Positions 7,981 to 18,056 of a DNA stretch of 39,825 nt are shown here, piece by piece. Positions within the stretch are counted from its first letter, which is position 1, and each line of letters starts with the position of its first letter. The DNA lies in NCBI GenBank assembly GCA_946625675.1, contig CAMOTI010000147.1, positions 1-39,825 of the forward strand, written 5' to 3'. The position numbers and the translations under genes were made by a program. Source of the DNA: an uncultured Prevotellaceae bacterium. GTDB lineage: Bacteria; Bacteroidota; Bacteroidia; Bacteroidales; Bacteroidaceae. The notes below the pieces were generated by a model. The model was given only the letters and a program-made list of their open reading frames with translations, was not told the origin of the DNA and made no database searches.

Positions 7981-9822
7981 ATGAAGAAATTCTTATCTTA
8001 CGCATTCGTAGGTGCCATCGCACTTGCAGGCGCAACGGTGGTTTCCTGCTCCAGCGATGACAGCGACGGACCGGCCAACCCCACTTTCAACGGTGAGACC
8101 GTGAAGACAGACTTCACAATCTCCCTGCCTAACAATGTAGTGAACACCCGTATGACTGACGCTATTACGCAGCAGGGACAGTCACTTGAAGCATTCCGAG
8201 GAATGGACAATATCAAATTGATTCCGTTCAGCAGCGCAATCGAAGGAACTTCTGCTAAAGCAGGTTCCATCATCTCTCTGGCAGAAATCGCTAAAACTGA
8301 TTTGAAAGCAGGAAGCAACTCTAAGGTTTACATTGGTCAGACCGTTCCTGTTGGTACAACAAACTTCTTGTTCTATGCTAAGGCTATCGATAACACGGCT
8401 AACACAGCAATTTCTACTGCTGATGACAAGTTTAAGTTCGGTTCTCTTACTATTGCCAACCTAACGGAAGCAGGCTACACGAAAGCTTCTGATGTGACAA
8501 TCTCTCATGATCATATCGTCACTTCTGAGGCTGCATGCGCTGGTAGTTCTAATGGTACAGGACTTATAACACTCTTAAACGCAGTTGCATCTGCTCAGGA
8601 TGCCAATGGAAAAAAATGGTCTGCTGTAACGGCTACAGAAAACCAAGCTCTCTATGACTTGTACACAAACTTCTCAACATTGAAAACAGCTTCTTCATGG
8701 AGCGTGAAATCAGTTCTTGAGGATCTCTACAACTCATTGAACGACATGGCAAGCAATGAAAACAACAATGGATATGCCATCGCTAAGGCAATCCAAGATG
8801 CTATCAAGACTGGAGCAACTTACAACGAAACGGCCAAGGAACTGACCCTTAGAAGCGGAAACCGCACATACCCTGCTGACGTAAACCTTCCTGATGGAGC
8901 TGCACGCGTTTCATGGAGTGAAGGGGCTTTTGCTGCTGCTACCAGCATGGACTACAAGACTGGGGCATATAACGTAGCTAAGCTTACAGATTATGTATAT
9001 CCTGCAAACCTTCAGTATTTTGTAAAGAGTCCTCTCAAAGCTGCCAGCGTTAAGATGACAGGATCTGATGACAAATATACGCAGGCTACTTGGCAAGCTG
9101 TTCTTGATGCATATACCGCTGCCGCAGGATATTCAACCACCGTTGTGGGAGCAACTCGCTCTGTGGCTATTACAGACCCGATACAGTATGCAGTAGGACG
9201 TCTTGAGGCACAAGTGAAGCTTGCATCGGATCCGTCTGAGACCAATATTTACTACGACAACAATGGAGAACCTGTAACCATCCCGACTGATGGATTTAAA
9301 CTGACAGGTGTTCTTATTGGAAACCAGAAGGCGGCTAACTGGGATTATACTCAGAACACCGCAGCTCCAGCTTACACAATCTACGACAAAGCCATCAACG
9401 GCGACATCTTTGCAAAGAATGCCACTGCTGCCGGAACAAACTACACGCTGGCTCTCCAAACCAATGACGATGAGGCTATCTACGTAGCTCTTGAGTTCTC
9501 AAACGAAGGAGGAAAAGACTTCCAGGGAGCTGACGGTATCATCCCGGCAGGTGGAAAGTTCTATCTCGTTGGTGCACTCGAGCCTAAGAGCACTGATACC
9601 AACTATGGTGACGGCGCAGGAAAGACAAAGAGCGTATTCAAGCAGGACTTCACAACAAAGGCTACATTCACTATCAAGCCTGGTACTGCTGACAAAAACA
9701 ACAACATTGGTTTTGGTACTGCAACTAACGGTATTCCTGACCTCCGCACTCCTCAGCTCGAGCTTGGACTCAGCGTTGACCTCCAGTGGCAGGCCGGCCT
9801 GACTTTCAATATTGAATTATAA
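7981..9822 (+). CDS. Major fimbrillin lipoprotein, Mfa1/FimA type
   Basis: This 613-residue protein is the likely shaft subunit of a type V pilus. The N-terminus has a lipoprotein signal with lipobox VVSC (Cys23) and an acidic SSDDSDG run. After it comes VVNTRM with Arg57 in the position where arginine-type proteases cut Mfa1/FimA precursors before donor-strand polymerisation. The C-terminal strands (LELGLSVDLQWQAG) fit the family's end, which packs the assembly strand. It follows the DUF3575 gene and precedes an Mfa2/FimB-type anchor gene, the order seen in other Bacteroidales fimbrial operons. Codon use is less GC-rich than in its neighbours, as expected for a very highly expressed gene. 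A perfect 14-bp hairpin follows its stop codon and could raise its level over the minor subunits. It is longer than the roughly 560-residue P. gingivalis Mfa1. Confidence 0.85.
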   Translation: MKKFLSYAFVGAIALAGATVVSCSSDDSDGPANPTFNGETVKTDFTISLPNNVVNTRMTDAITQQGQSLEAFRGMDNIKLIPFSSAIEGTSAKAGSIISLAEIAKTDLKAGSNSKVYIGQTVPVGTTNFLFYAKAIDNTANTAISTADDKFKFGSLTIANLTEAGYTKASDVTISHDHIVTSEAACAGSSNGTGLITLLNAVASAQDANGKKWSAVTATENQALYDLYTNFSTLKTASSWSVKSVLEDLYNSLNDMASNENNNGYAIAKAIQDAIKTGATYNETAKELTLRSGNRTYPADVNLPDGAARVSWSEGAFAAATSMDYKTGAYNVAKLTDYVYPANLQYFVKSPLKAASVKMTGSDDKYTQATWQAVLDAYTAAAGYSTTVVGATRSVAITDPIQYAVGRLEAQVKLASDPSETNIYYDNNGEPVTIPTDGFKLTGVLIGNQKAANWDYTQNTAAPAYTIYDKAINGDIFAKNATAAGTNYTLALQTNDDEAIYVALEFSNEGGKDFQGADGIIPAGGKFYLVGALEPKSTDTNYGDGAGKTKSVFKQDFTTKATFTIKPGTADKNNNIGFGTATNGIPDLRTPQLELGLSVDLQWQAGLTFNIEL

Positions 9823-9834
9823 TTTTCCATATCT

Positions 9835-9869
9835 ATATGAGTGTGTGCCTAAATAGCACACACTCATAT
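9835..9869 (+). terminator. Long perfect hairpin after the fimbrillin gene
   Basis: ATATGAGTGTGTGC (9835-9848) pairs along all 14 bases with GCACACACTCATAT (9856-9869), with a 7-base loop. No T-tract follows, so it is more likely a partial terminator or an mRNA-stabilising 3' end inside the operon than a full stop. Confidence 0.65.
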
Positions 9870-9909
9870 TCCACATTTCTATCTCTAATCATCATAACCA
9901 GCTATCAGG

Positions 9910-10923
9910 ATGAAAGTCAAGTTTATATATACCTTTCTTGCTGCCTCTGTGGTTGGGTTTGCAGGCATCTGTTCCTGCGACAACTACCTGGGAATAGACG
10001 ATGACAGGGACGATTGCGGATACGACTTCAATCTCACCTATCGTCTGAATCTCAACACCAACAAAGACGAGGAAATCAGCAGCAAGCTCTACTCACCGGC
10101 AGACACTTACGTCAGAGCCGCATTGCAGAGTGAGTGGGATAATATATTCAGGGCCTACAGCAAAGACCTCAGCCTTTCATTCTTCAAGATGACGGAGGAC
10201 ATCATCACAAAGCAAGAAACCCACAACGACTTCGAAAGCAATGAGAAGTCATACCAAATATTCCTCGACAACAAACACAACAGGAACCTGGCACTCGGAA
10301 ACACAGGCCAGGAGCCGGCAATCACTACCACAATTGGTGACAACTCCAAGTCGGCAAGACTGCAAGCCAACGGCTCTACAACAATGGAGAACCAGCATGT
10401 GGGCTTGTTCACTGGAAGGGCTAACCTCGAAGCAGGCGAAAACGAGAACAACAGCTATCTCGTCAACCTCTATCAGACCAACAGCTCGGCGGCATTAGTG
10501 CTCGACACACTCGACGCACAAATCACCAACGCCCGTATTGAGGTTCTCGACATGGCTTCGTCCTTCAACATCTCAGACAGCATCTACACCTACACGGACA
10601 ACACGATAGTGGAAGGACGTCAGCTCAACATAACAGGCAACGACAACCACAGACTTTGCTACTATGCCGTCTGCTTCCCATCCCGCGATCAGGCTCTCAC
10701 AGACGGAGCCCCCTTTTGGCGCATGAACGTATATGTTTCGCTACCCAACGGAACCATCACGAAAAACGAACTGAAGGTATATGCACGTCTGAGAGCCGGA
10801 CACGTGAAAATCATCAAAGCCAAAGCATACCCCAACGGAACACTCGAAATCACAGACGCAGAGGTGGGTGCCAGCATCACCCTCGACTGGAAGCCAGGAG
10901 GCGAATACAACCCCGACCTCTAA
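9910..10923 (+). CDS. FimB/Mfa2-type fimbrial anchor lipoprotein
   Basis: This 337-residue protein carries a lipoprotein signal ending ICSC (lipid probably on Cys23), followed by DNYLGIDDDRDDCGYDFNLTYRLN. A short lipoprotein with a conserved Cys and an acidic start, directly after the fimbrillin, is the usual look of the Mfa2/FimB anchor that ends the pilus at the outer membrane and sets its length. Near the end, FWRMNVYVSLPNGT and TLDWKPGGEYN fit the two-beta-sandwich layout of the family. It lies 87 bases after the fimbrillin with only a hairpin between, so it is co-transcribed. The gap to the next gene (about 180 bases) again holds 9-bp and 7-bp arrays. Confidence 0.8.
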   Translation: MKVKFIYTFLAASVVGFAGICSCDNYLGIDDDRDDCGYDFNLTYRLNLNTNKDEEISSKLYSPADTYVRAALQSEWDNIFRAYSKDLSLSFFKMTEDIITKQETHNDFESNEKSYQIFLDNKHNRNLALGNTGQEPAITTTIGDNSKSARLQANGSTTMENQHVGLFTGRANLEAGENENNSYLVNLYQTNSSAALVLDTLDAQITNARIEVLDMASSFNISDSIYTYTDNTIVEGRQLNITGNDNHRLCYYAVCFPSRDQALTDGAPFWRMNVYVSLPNGTITKNELKVYARLRAGHVKIIKAKAYPNGTLEITDAEVGASITLDWKPGGEYNPDL

Positions 10924-10959
10924 CATCCACAAACAAAGAACAAATAAGCCATAGACGCA

Positions 10960-11083
10960 TAAAAACTAGAAAAACTAGAATATCTAGAGAATCTATAAAA
11001 TCTATAAAAACTAGAGAATCTAGAAAATCCAGCCCTTAGAAAACTAACTTCTCTCTAAACCCTCAACTCTAAACTCTCAACTC
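10960..11083 (+). repeat. 9-bp array then 7-bp array ahead of the third fimbrial gene
   Basis: About nine units of the form RAAAAACTA/GAATATCTA keep a 9-bp period across 10960-11049. They are followed by 7-bp units CTCTAAA/CTCTCAA at 11053-11083. The ATG follows at 11105. Confidence 0.8.
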
Positions 11084-11104
11084 TTAAAAGAACTCTCAAA
11101 ACCA

Positions 11105-12943
11105 ATGAAGTCACTCACATATATCCTCATCGCCCTCTTAGCCTTCGCTTCGTGCTCCCACGATGCGGACGACGACGTCCTCCACGGCGGCGTATACGGC
11201 GACGACTATGTGCAGTTGACTCTTGAAATCGCAACAGGACAGACCATCCATACCCGTGCCCTCGAAGGCAACGTAGCCGGAACGGGCAACGAGAACAAGA
11301 TATACGACATTCAGGTGTGGGCATACAGCAACTCGGACGGAGCAGGCGCCACCCCCATCGGATATGCCGAAATGAAGAACATCGGAGCAGGCACCGGGAT
11401 AGAGCCCCAGCCATCGGCCAACCCTACCCTCTACGAAACCGCCACCGTCACCATGCAGCTCTTCCTTCCGAAAGAGTTCATGGAGAACGGATCATCCAAA
11501 ATCGACCTCTATTTCATTGCCAACTACCGATCCATCATGACGGAGGCGCCATCACCGACAATGACCCGAAACCAACTCGAAGCACTCACGTTCGGAGGTG
11601 ACTACTTCGGAATCAACCCAACCACGCTGGCACCTATTGCAACAACCGTGGAAGCGGGAAAAGGGCTGCCCATGTCCACCATTCGGAAAAACCTCAGCCT
11701 GTCGGAGATGCTGCAGGTGGGCGGACCGCTACACCTACGCTACAACGAGACCGTGCTGCTCAAACGGGCCGTCTCACGTATCGCTTTCTTCTTCGCAAAG
11801 CAGAAAAACATGACGGCACAGGTACAAATCAACAAGATTGAAATCAACACAGGACTCCTACCCGACATGGAGTATGTCCTACCCAACCAGTCGAACACTG
11901 ACTACGCCAACCTGCCGGACGGCGTCACCTACTCCACATCTGTTTGCCGGTTCGCCAACGCAAACCCGGCAAACCCGTTGCTCAGCCACAACGACATACC
12001 GGAGGTGGAAGACCCCGCCCTACTCCGAAGCGACTGCGTGTCGAACGGAAACAGCACCAAGACTGCACAGCAGTACGTCGATTTCATCGAGGGGAAAGCT
12101 GCGCAGGCAACACCCGAAGCCGTACAAGTCGGATACAACTACCTGCGCGAAACCGGCAAGAAAATCACAGGAACCATATACTACACCTACGGAGGGAACC
12201 CAAAAAGCGCATCGTTCGAGATGTACCGCGACCAGGACTTCGCGCGAAACCACACGTGGATTGTCTATGCCTACTTCCTCAAGGAAGGACTTTACGTCAC
12301 CCCTATGGTTCAGCCGTGGGACGTCGGAGGTAGTATGAAGTTCTTCTCAAAAACAAGCGTACAGCTATTCGTCGACGAGACTTACAACCCCACAACGGAC
12401 GGAATGGGGACGTTCACCTATAAGCTGTACAACAACGGAGCCAACCCTGCGGACTGGAATCACGACTGGGATAATAACTACTGCGCTATCGCATACGGAT
12501 TCCATAGCGGACGACCGCTCTACTCGCCATGGCTAAGACTCACTACCACATCGTCTAACACCCTGCACATTCAGACAAACAACACCAACTATGGATTCGT
12601 CATCTACCACCAGGGAATCGACACATACACCGAAATACTCGACGACATCACCATTCCGGCGGGGACGAACGTGGAGACGCATTTCTATATGGTACCAAAA
12701 TACGAGTTCAACATCTCAAACCCGCCTAGCAGGTTCGTCCACGTAACACTCACAGAACACTCCAGCGCATCGGCGGGGGAAAACGATGGAGGTATCGAGA
12801 ACGTTGCCGGAAGACTACCCTGGAACTCCATTCTCCCTGGACCACAGGACCACACTCTAGCTCAGTTCTACTACGTCACACCGACCGAATACACAACCAA
12901 CACCACCGAAAACGGGGTCACTCTGGTTGAATACAGTCACTAA
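11105..12943 (+). CDS. Fimbrial accessory lipoprotein (minor subunit)
   Basis: This 612-residue protein has a clear lipobox (LLAFASC, Cys17), an acidic linker, and IHTRALEG with Arg51, the same Thr-Arg arrangement as in the major subunit. That suggests maturation by an arginine-type protease and donor-strand assembly. The stretch YVTPMVQPWDVGG near residue 400 is the kind of W-containing motif common in Mfa/Fim-like subunits. The last third (KTSVQLFVDETYNP onward) looks like a separate beta-rich domain. By position after the anchor gene it corresponds to the accessory subunits (Mfa3/Mfa4 or FimC/FimD) that sit at or near the tip. I cannot say which from sequence alone. Confidence 0.75.
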   Translation: MKSLTYILIALLAFASCSHDADDDVLHGGVYGDDYVQLTLEIATGQTIHTRALEGNVAGTGNENKIYDIQVWAYSNSDGAGATPIGYAEMKNIGAGTGIEPQPSANPTLYETATVTMQLFLPKEFMENGSSKIDLYFIANYRSIMTEAPSPTMTRNQLEALTFGGDYFGINPTTLAPIATTVEAGKGLPMSTIRKNLSLSEMLQVGGPLHLRYNETVLLKRAVSRIAFFFAKQKNMTAQVQINKIEINTGLLPDMEYVLPNQSNTDYANLPDGVTYSTSVCRFANANPANPLLSHNDIPEVEDPALLRSDCVSNGNSTKTAQQYVDFIEGKAAQATPEAVQVGYNYLRETGKKITGTIYYTYGGNPKSASFEMYRDQDFARNHTWIVYAYFLKEGLYVTPMVQPWDVGGSMKFFSKTSVQLFVDETYNPTTDGMGTFTYKLYNNGANPADWNHDWDNNYCAIAYGFHSGRPLYSPWLRLTTTSSNTLHIQTNNTNYGFVIYHQGIDTYTEILDDITIPAGTNVETHFYMVPKYEFNISNPPSRFVHVTLTEHSSASAGENDGGIENVAGRLPWNSILPGPQDHTLAQFYYVTPTEYTTNTTENGVTLVEYSH

Positions 12944-12961
12944 ATACAAAGCACAGCCTGG

Positions 12962-13097
12962 AAAAATCCGGAAAGTCCGGAAAAACCGGAAAAAACGGAA
13001 AAAACGGAAAGCCCGGGAAGATTCCCTAAAAAACTAAATGCTAAAAAAACAGTCCGCATGGTTCTCTAAACTCTCAACTCTAAACTCTCAACTAATA
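12962..13097 (+). repeat. 9-bp array, CCGCATGG motif, then 7-bp array
   Basis: Seven units of GAAAAANCG type (9-bp period, 12962-13024) are followed by CCGCATGG (13054-13061) and then CTCTAAA/CTCTCAA 7-mers (13063-13097). The array ends just before the ATG at 13102. The 9-mer core here is CCGGA rather than CTAGA, but the period is unchanged. Confidence 0.8.
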
Positions 13098-13101
13098 AAC
13101 A

Positions 13102-16005
13102 ATGAGAAGCATTTCTTTCACATACAAGCTGCTAAGCCAGGCAATCATCCTGATTGTCGGGGCTGCCGCATTCATCTCTTGTGCGAAGGATGACTTCGAC
13201 TTCATCGACCCACAACCGCAAGCCACATCCGGCCTCCTGATCACACCTCAGATCTACGACCAGCTGGCAACGCGCGCTCCATCCAACTACTACGAGGAGG
13301 AGACGGGATGGGAACAGGGACAGACCAAGCCGGCCGACGACGCACTCATGGAGAACGACCTCGGCACACACCTCGACGTCTTCATCTCGGGCATCGACGA
13401 CAACTACTGGCAGGAGTTCCACCTCATACAAGGGGAGATTTTTGCCGGGGGACTGAAAGCCAACGTGACGGACCAGGTAGCGGACCTGCTCACCGACGCT
13501 TGGAAAACCATGGGATCGGAGGGAAATCCTAACCTCAAACTCACCGTCGGCAAACGCTACGACGTCTACGTGGCGGTCAACAACACGATGACCAACGCGC
13601 ATATAGGAAGCAAGACGGCACTGCTCAGCCTCGTCAACCACAACGCCAACGTATATAAACTTTACGGAAACCAAGGAAACGAGTACGACCAGTCAAGACG
13701 TATGATGATGGACGGACACGTGGTATGGACGCTCGAGAACGACGACCAACTACAGCGAATAGAGGTACCGCTCAAAAGGGCGGAGGCTAAGATCGTGGCG
13801 AAAATCCAGTTCGACCCAGCGTTCTACGCATCACTCATCGACTACAACTACGTGTCATCGCCCATCGGAAACCCGGCATGGAAATGGACCAACTGGTGCT
13901 TCGATTCTAAAGTTTTCGCCGACGCGCCTGATATCACGCCCACCCTGCAAACCAACACGGGACGTAACAACGCAATTCTGACAGGAACACTCAACCACCA
14001 GAAATACTACCACTACGAGGGACTCGACGCAGTGGGACAAAATGTGGAAGTCTATTTCACGGAGAACGAGAAGGACACGGAGGGAAACAGATACCTCGAC
14101 TTATACCCCAGCGCTGATGAACGCTACGTCGACGGCGTACCATACTGCTATATCGTCACCTACGACTACTGCAACTCTTGGGGGGAGAACGCAGAGGAAC
14201 TGGCACCATACATGCTGCTCAGCTACCCCTTCTACGCCAAGGAGTCACCAGAAGCGACCAACACCATCACAACATTCAACTACTACAGAATACCGCTCTG
14301 CGACCAGACTAAAAACACAGGACTTGAACGCAACCACATCTACAAGGTGGAGGCGACAATCTCAGGATCAGGAAGCACCTCACTCAGCGGACGTGTCAAC
14401 GACGTAAGACTCAACTACCAAGTCGTAGACTGGACTAACGACGAAAACGAAGTCGTCAACATTCTGGCGGAGAAATTCTTCTATTTCTATGTCACACCGA
14501 AGAGATACGAACTCCGAGGTAACGACACACAGACGGTGGATCTGGCGTACTATGCGCCGGAGGGCAGCGTCGTGCAGGTCAGGAACGTCAAGATTTACTA
14601 CTACAATAAGGACGCCAACCAAGTGCTCCAATACGGCAGTAACAGCACGCAGCTGAACAATGTATTCTCGTCATTTACGACACCAAATAACATAGCTCAA
14701 CCCACCTCCATCACGGTCAATGCCGACGGAACAATCAGCATATCTTCCGAAGCACTCGCCAACAAGGCGGTGAAATACATCTCATTCACGGCTTTCACCA
14801 CGTTTGTGGATGAAAACAACCAGACACAGACGTTAACTGAAAATGTGTTCATCAAGCATTTTCCAACGGATAATATTCAGAATGTGGAGGGATGGTTCTC
14901 ATACAAGCAAGATGGAGGAACCACAAGAACCATTCGCGAATATAGCAGCAATCCAGAAGCTGATGGGTGGGACAGTTGGGACGGATATGAAAGCATAGAA
15001 GTTTCCGCATCAGCATATGCACAAGCTACAGAAGGGAAATATACAACAACCACTGAAGATCCCATAGGAACACCATCTGATCACGACCGGGCTTCAACAA
15101 CACAGAGTGGTGGCAACAACAGTCAGATACAAACAGCATTCAGAGATGCTGTTCCTCGAGATTCACGCGAAGGAGCTAATTCTGAAGCAAATGCATATAA
15201 AGATGAAGACAGCAATTATTGGTATTGGGGAACTGGAAGAGCCGATGCAAACCTGTTAAATTATGACTGGTCTGTTGGGTGGAATTTTTATCGTTACCAA
15301 ACATATTATCGGAGAATTTATTATAAAAATGTCACCCACTACTATGTCAACATATACTATAGAGATGTAGAAGTTAACACCAACTGGGTAATATGGGACA
15401 AAGACTCTCAAAATAGATACTACACAAGTAGAACAACTTCAGACACCTATTTTACTGCAAGAGTTTATGAAAGTTCACATAGCAATTTTATTCATCAGAT
15501 AGCACAAGGAGGAAATGCTAGAAATGGCTATATTGCAAATTGGGGTGATCAAACATCTCATACAAACAACCACATGTACATCGTTCAAATTTCTAGTACA
15601 AGTGACGATTATATTCTAGGGAGACCAACAGTTAACCCAACAACCCATCAATCATCCGATCACGTTGTATCACCTGCTTTTATGATTGCATCACAATTAG
15701 GAGCTCTGAAATCAGGAGCTAGTGCCCAATGGGCTGCAACCCATTGCTCACAATATGTTGAAGTTGCTCAAGATGGAACTACATATACAGGATGGAGACT
15801 ACCTACTGAAGAGGAAATATCAGTTATAGCAAATTACCAAACAAGAATTCCTGAAACTATGGCAACAGTATTAGGTGGTAGGAGATATTATACATTAAGC
15901 GGTGGTACAGCTACTGGTACAGCAAATGGAACCGACGGAACCTTCATCCGCTGCATCCGCGACCTCTCCCCTGCCGAAGTCGAAGCCATCAACAGCAAAG
16001 AATAA
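13102..16005 (+). CDS. Large fimbrial tip-like lipoprotein with mosaic C-terminus
   Basis: This 967-residue protein has a lipobox (AAFISC, Cys27). Residues 30-590 are a large GC-rich beta-sandwich region like that of DUF4906-type fimbrial tip proteins. From about residue 590 to 943 the base composition falls sharply and the protein becomes Tyr/Asn/Thr-rich, for example YRRIYYKNVTHYYVNIYYR near 736-754. Near the end, WRLPTEEE (898-905) and FIRCIRD (about 947-953) match the C-terminal part of DUF1566/FISUMP-like domains, which have a C-type-lectin-like fold. I infer an adhesin with a variable binding domain. Host-like GC returns in the last 25 codons, so the AT-rich part looks exchanged as a block. 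It is only 15 bases from the next gene. Confidence 0.75.
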   Translation: MRSISFTYKLLSQAIILIVGAAAFISCAKDDFDFIDPQPQATSGLLITPQIYDQLATRAPSNYYEEETGWEQGQTKPADDALMENDLGTHLDVFISGIDDNYWQEFHLIQGEIFAGGLKANVTDQVADLLTDAWKTMGSEGNPNLKLTVGKRYDVYVAVNNTMTNAHIGSKTALLSLVNHNANVYKLYGNQGNEYDQSRRMMMDGHVVWTLENDDQLQRIEVPLKRAEAKIVAKIQFDPAFYASLIDYNYVSSPIGNPAWKWTNWCFDSKVFADAPDITPTLQTNTGRNNAILTGTLNHQKYYHYEGLDAVGQNVEVYFTENEKDTEGNRYLDLYPSADERYVDGVPYCYIVTYDYCNSWGENAEELAPYMLLSYPFYAKESPEATNTITTFNYYRIPLCDQTKNTGLERNHIYKVEATISGSGSTSLSGRVNDVRLNYQVVDWTNDENEVVNILAEKFFYFYVTPKRYELRGNDTQTVDLAYYAPEGSVVQVRNVKIYYYNKDANQVLQYGSNSTQLNNVFSSFTTPNNIAQPTSITVNADGTISISSEALANKAVKYISFTAFTTFVDENNQTQTLTENVFIKHFPTDNIQNVEGWFSYKQDGGTTRTIREYSSNPEADGWDSWDGYESIEVSASAYAQATEGKYTTTTEDPIGTPSDHDRASTTQSGGNNSQIQTAFRDAVPRDSREGANSEANAYKDEDSNYWYWGTGRADANLLNYDWSVGWNFYRYQTYYRRIYYKNVTHYYVNIYYRDVEVNTNWVIWDKDSQNRYYTSRTTSDTYFTARVYESSHSNFIHQIAQGGNARNGYIANWGDQTSHTNNHMYIVQISSTSDDYILGRPTVNPTTHQSSDHVVSPAFMIASQLGALKSGASAQWAATHCSQYVEVAQDGTTYTGWRLPTEEEISVIANYQTRIPETMATVLGGRRYYTLSGGTATGTANGTDGTFIRCIRDLSPAEVEAINSKE

Positions 16006-16020
16006 ACGAACACTCAACTT

Positions 16021-17997
16021 ATGAAATATATCTCCCACATACTCACCCTGCTCATCGGCACAATGCTCTTTGCCGCATGCCAGTCCGACGACAACATCGT
16101 TGACGACAGCATCACGACGGTGAAGGAAATCCCCGTGCGGTTCAAGACTAACCTGAACTCCGACCCGCAGACCCGAGGAATGCTCGCAGGCGAGGAATAC
16201 CCCTACGTATCATCCATACAGATGCTCTGCTTCGACAGCTACGGGCTGTTTGTGGGAAGCCGCTCGGCCGGCACCGTCACACCCAACCACAACTCACCCG
16301 ACAACGGCTATTTCGAGGGGACCGTGCCGGAAGTGACGGCACGAATCCATTTCATCGCCAACTACGAAGTGCCCGTACTGAGCACCACCTATATCGGGGA
16401 GGAGGAAAACATCATGATGCAGTCGGAGGAGGCATCGACCTACTACGAGAACAGCAACGGAATCGTGTTCTGGGGATACCACCGCGAAGAGCACTCTCAG
16501 GATATGAAACAATGGCTCGTCGGGGAAAACACCGTCTATTTCCTTCCTGACCGCGCCATCGTCAAATGGGGGTCGGCAAACGACGACGCAATCGAGGAAA
16601 TCCAGAGCTGGGTCATATCCAACGGACGGGAGCGGGGCTTTATCGCACCGTTCAACCAAGCTTCATCCAACACCGACCCGTTCTCCGGATATTACAACCC
16701 TAGCAATAACACCCTCAACAACGCATTCACAGAATACACCACCGCCGGACGATACACGGCACTGGAGTCGAAGATGGAACCGCTCACCAATCCGCTCTTC
16801 CTCTATGAGGATGTCAACCTCAGAGAAACCGAGGCCACAAACACGGTGAAGGTCATCCTCAAAGTGAAATACCTTCAGTCGAAAGTCGGAAACATCGGAA
16901 ACGGAAACATTCGCTATCAGACCGTGTTGCTCCAGGACACGGAAAACAGGCAGTTCACCGTCACCAGGGGACACCGATACGTCATAAACCTAGGTAAGCT
17001 GCCGTTTGAGCTGGGATACCACACCTTCGCCGAGGCGGCGGCAACGAAGACATTCTCCAACGGACAGACGGTCAGCGTGGCGGAAGAGGTCAGCGTGCTC
17101 ACTAACGGAAAGGTGGAGATGGACGTCAACAACGGAAAAACCAGTATCATCTACCAAAGCGCTGCCAACGACCAGGGACAGGTGAAACTCTTGCCATTCT
17201 CCTTCATCGACGAGGTGCGCGGAGGCGCACCCTACAAGCTGGACGCCCAAGGCAACGAGACCACAACCAAAGTGGATGCCACAAACTTCTTCATGACCAT
17301 CGCCGACAACACAGGAGCCATTTCCTCCAGCACGTCAGACGTCTATATCGCTGACTACGACCAGAACACCGGCATCGGACACATCGCTTTCAAAGTCGGA
17401 ACCATCAGTTCCCAGCTACAAACGGCGAAAATCAATATCTCCGACAAAACATATGGAATGTCGCGTAACATCAATATCTACACCATCGGCGAGTTCCGCC
17501 TCATCAACCTCAACGAAGGAACTCAGATGCCGGACTTACTCTACACGCTGACGAAAGTGAACGGCACCACACGCACGCTGCGCATCTCCAACCGGAACTA
17601 CACTTGCGACACTTACAAACTGACATTCAAAATTCCGGGCTCATACCCTTCTGGCCTCTACCCCATCGAAATCAAGTTCGCTACCAGCACACTCAATGCA
17701 TACAGCGACACACAGGCGGGGACGGCTCACGGATCATTCGGTGTCAGCGTGGAAAGCACAACCGCACTGACCACATCCAACACACTGACCGACTGGAACT
17801 ACAATGCCAGAAACTGGGGATACTGGTACACATACGCCATCCCATCACCGCCAACATCAGGAACCGACGCTGACGGCAACTATGAGGTCAACATCTTCTT
17901 CGACGACGTCAGAGCGTTCCGTGGAACCCAAGCCAACTCAGTAGGGCTTTTCCTCAAGCTCCAGTACTTCGGCGATGTGAAAACCGTGACGTTGTAG
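16021..17997 (+). CDS. Fimbrial accessory/tip lipoprotein
   Basis: This 658-residue protein has a lipobox (LFAAC, Cys20) and DPQTRGM, again a Thr-Arg site shortly after the lipid anchor. The middle contains HRYVINLGKLPFELG, a motif like the HxYxI/V-x-L strand common in Bacteroidales fimbrillin-like proteins. The C-terminal quarter (about 510-658) is a further beta-domain. The 15-base spacing from the preceding tip-like gene implies that the two are translated from one message and perhaps form a complex at the pilus tip. DUF4906-like architecture is likely, but I did not see a decisive motif. There is no terminator with a T-tract after it. Confidence 0.72.
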   Translation: MKYISHILTLLIGTMLFAACQSDDNIVDDSITTVKEIPVRFKTNLNSDPQTRGMLAGEEYPYVSSIQMLCFDSYGLFVGSRSAGTVTPNHNSPDNGYFEGTVPEVTARIHFIANYEVPVLSTTYIGEEENIMMQSEEASTYYENSNGIVFWGYHREEHSQDMKQWLVGENTVYFLPDRAIVKWGSANDDAIEEIQSWVISNGRERGFIAPFNQASSNTDPFSGYYNPSNNTLNNAFTEYTTAGRYTALESKMEPLTNPLFLYEDVNLRETEATNTVKVILKVKYLQSKVGNIGNGNIRYQTVLLQDTENRQFTVTRGHRYVINLGKLPFELGYHTFAEAAATKTFSNGQTVSVAEEVSVLTNGKVEMDVNNGKTSIIYQSAANDQGQVKLLPFSFIDEVRGGAPYKLDAQGNETTTKVDATNFFMTIADNTGAISSSTSDVYIADYDQNTGIGHIAFKVGTISSQLQTAKINISDKTYGMSRNINIYTIGEFRLINLNEGTQMPDLLYTLTKVNGTTRTLRISNRNYTCDTYKLTFKIPGSYPSGLYPIEIKFATSTLNAYSDTQAGTAHGSFGVSVESTTALTTSNTLTDWNYNARNWGYWYTYAIPSPPTSGTDADGNYEVNIFFDDVRAFRGTQANSVGLFLKLQYFGDVKTVTL

Positions 17998-18056
17998 GAA
18001 CGAAATAATCCGTTTTTTGAACACTACGCTCCTGATACGCGTTGAGCCCGTCAACC

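Noticed and set aside
10960-11083. Repeat arrays considered as a CRISPR
   Set aside because: The periods are 7 and 9 bp with no spacers and no cas genes.
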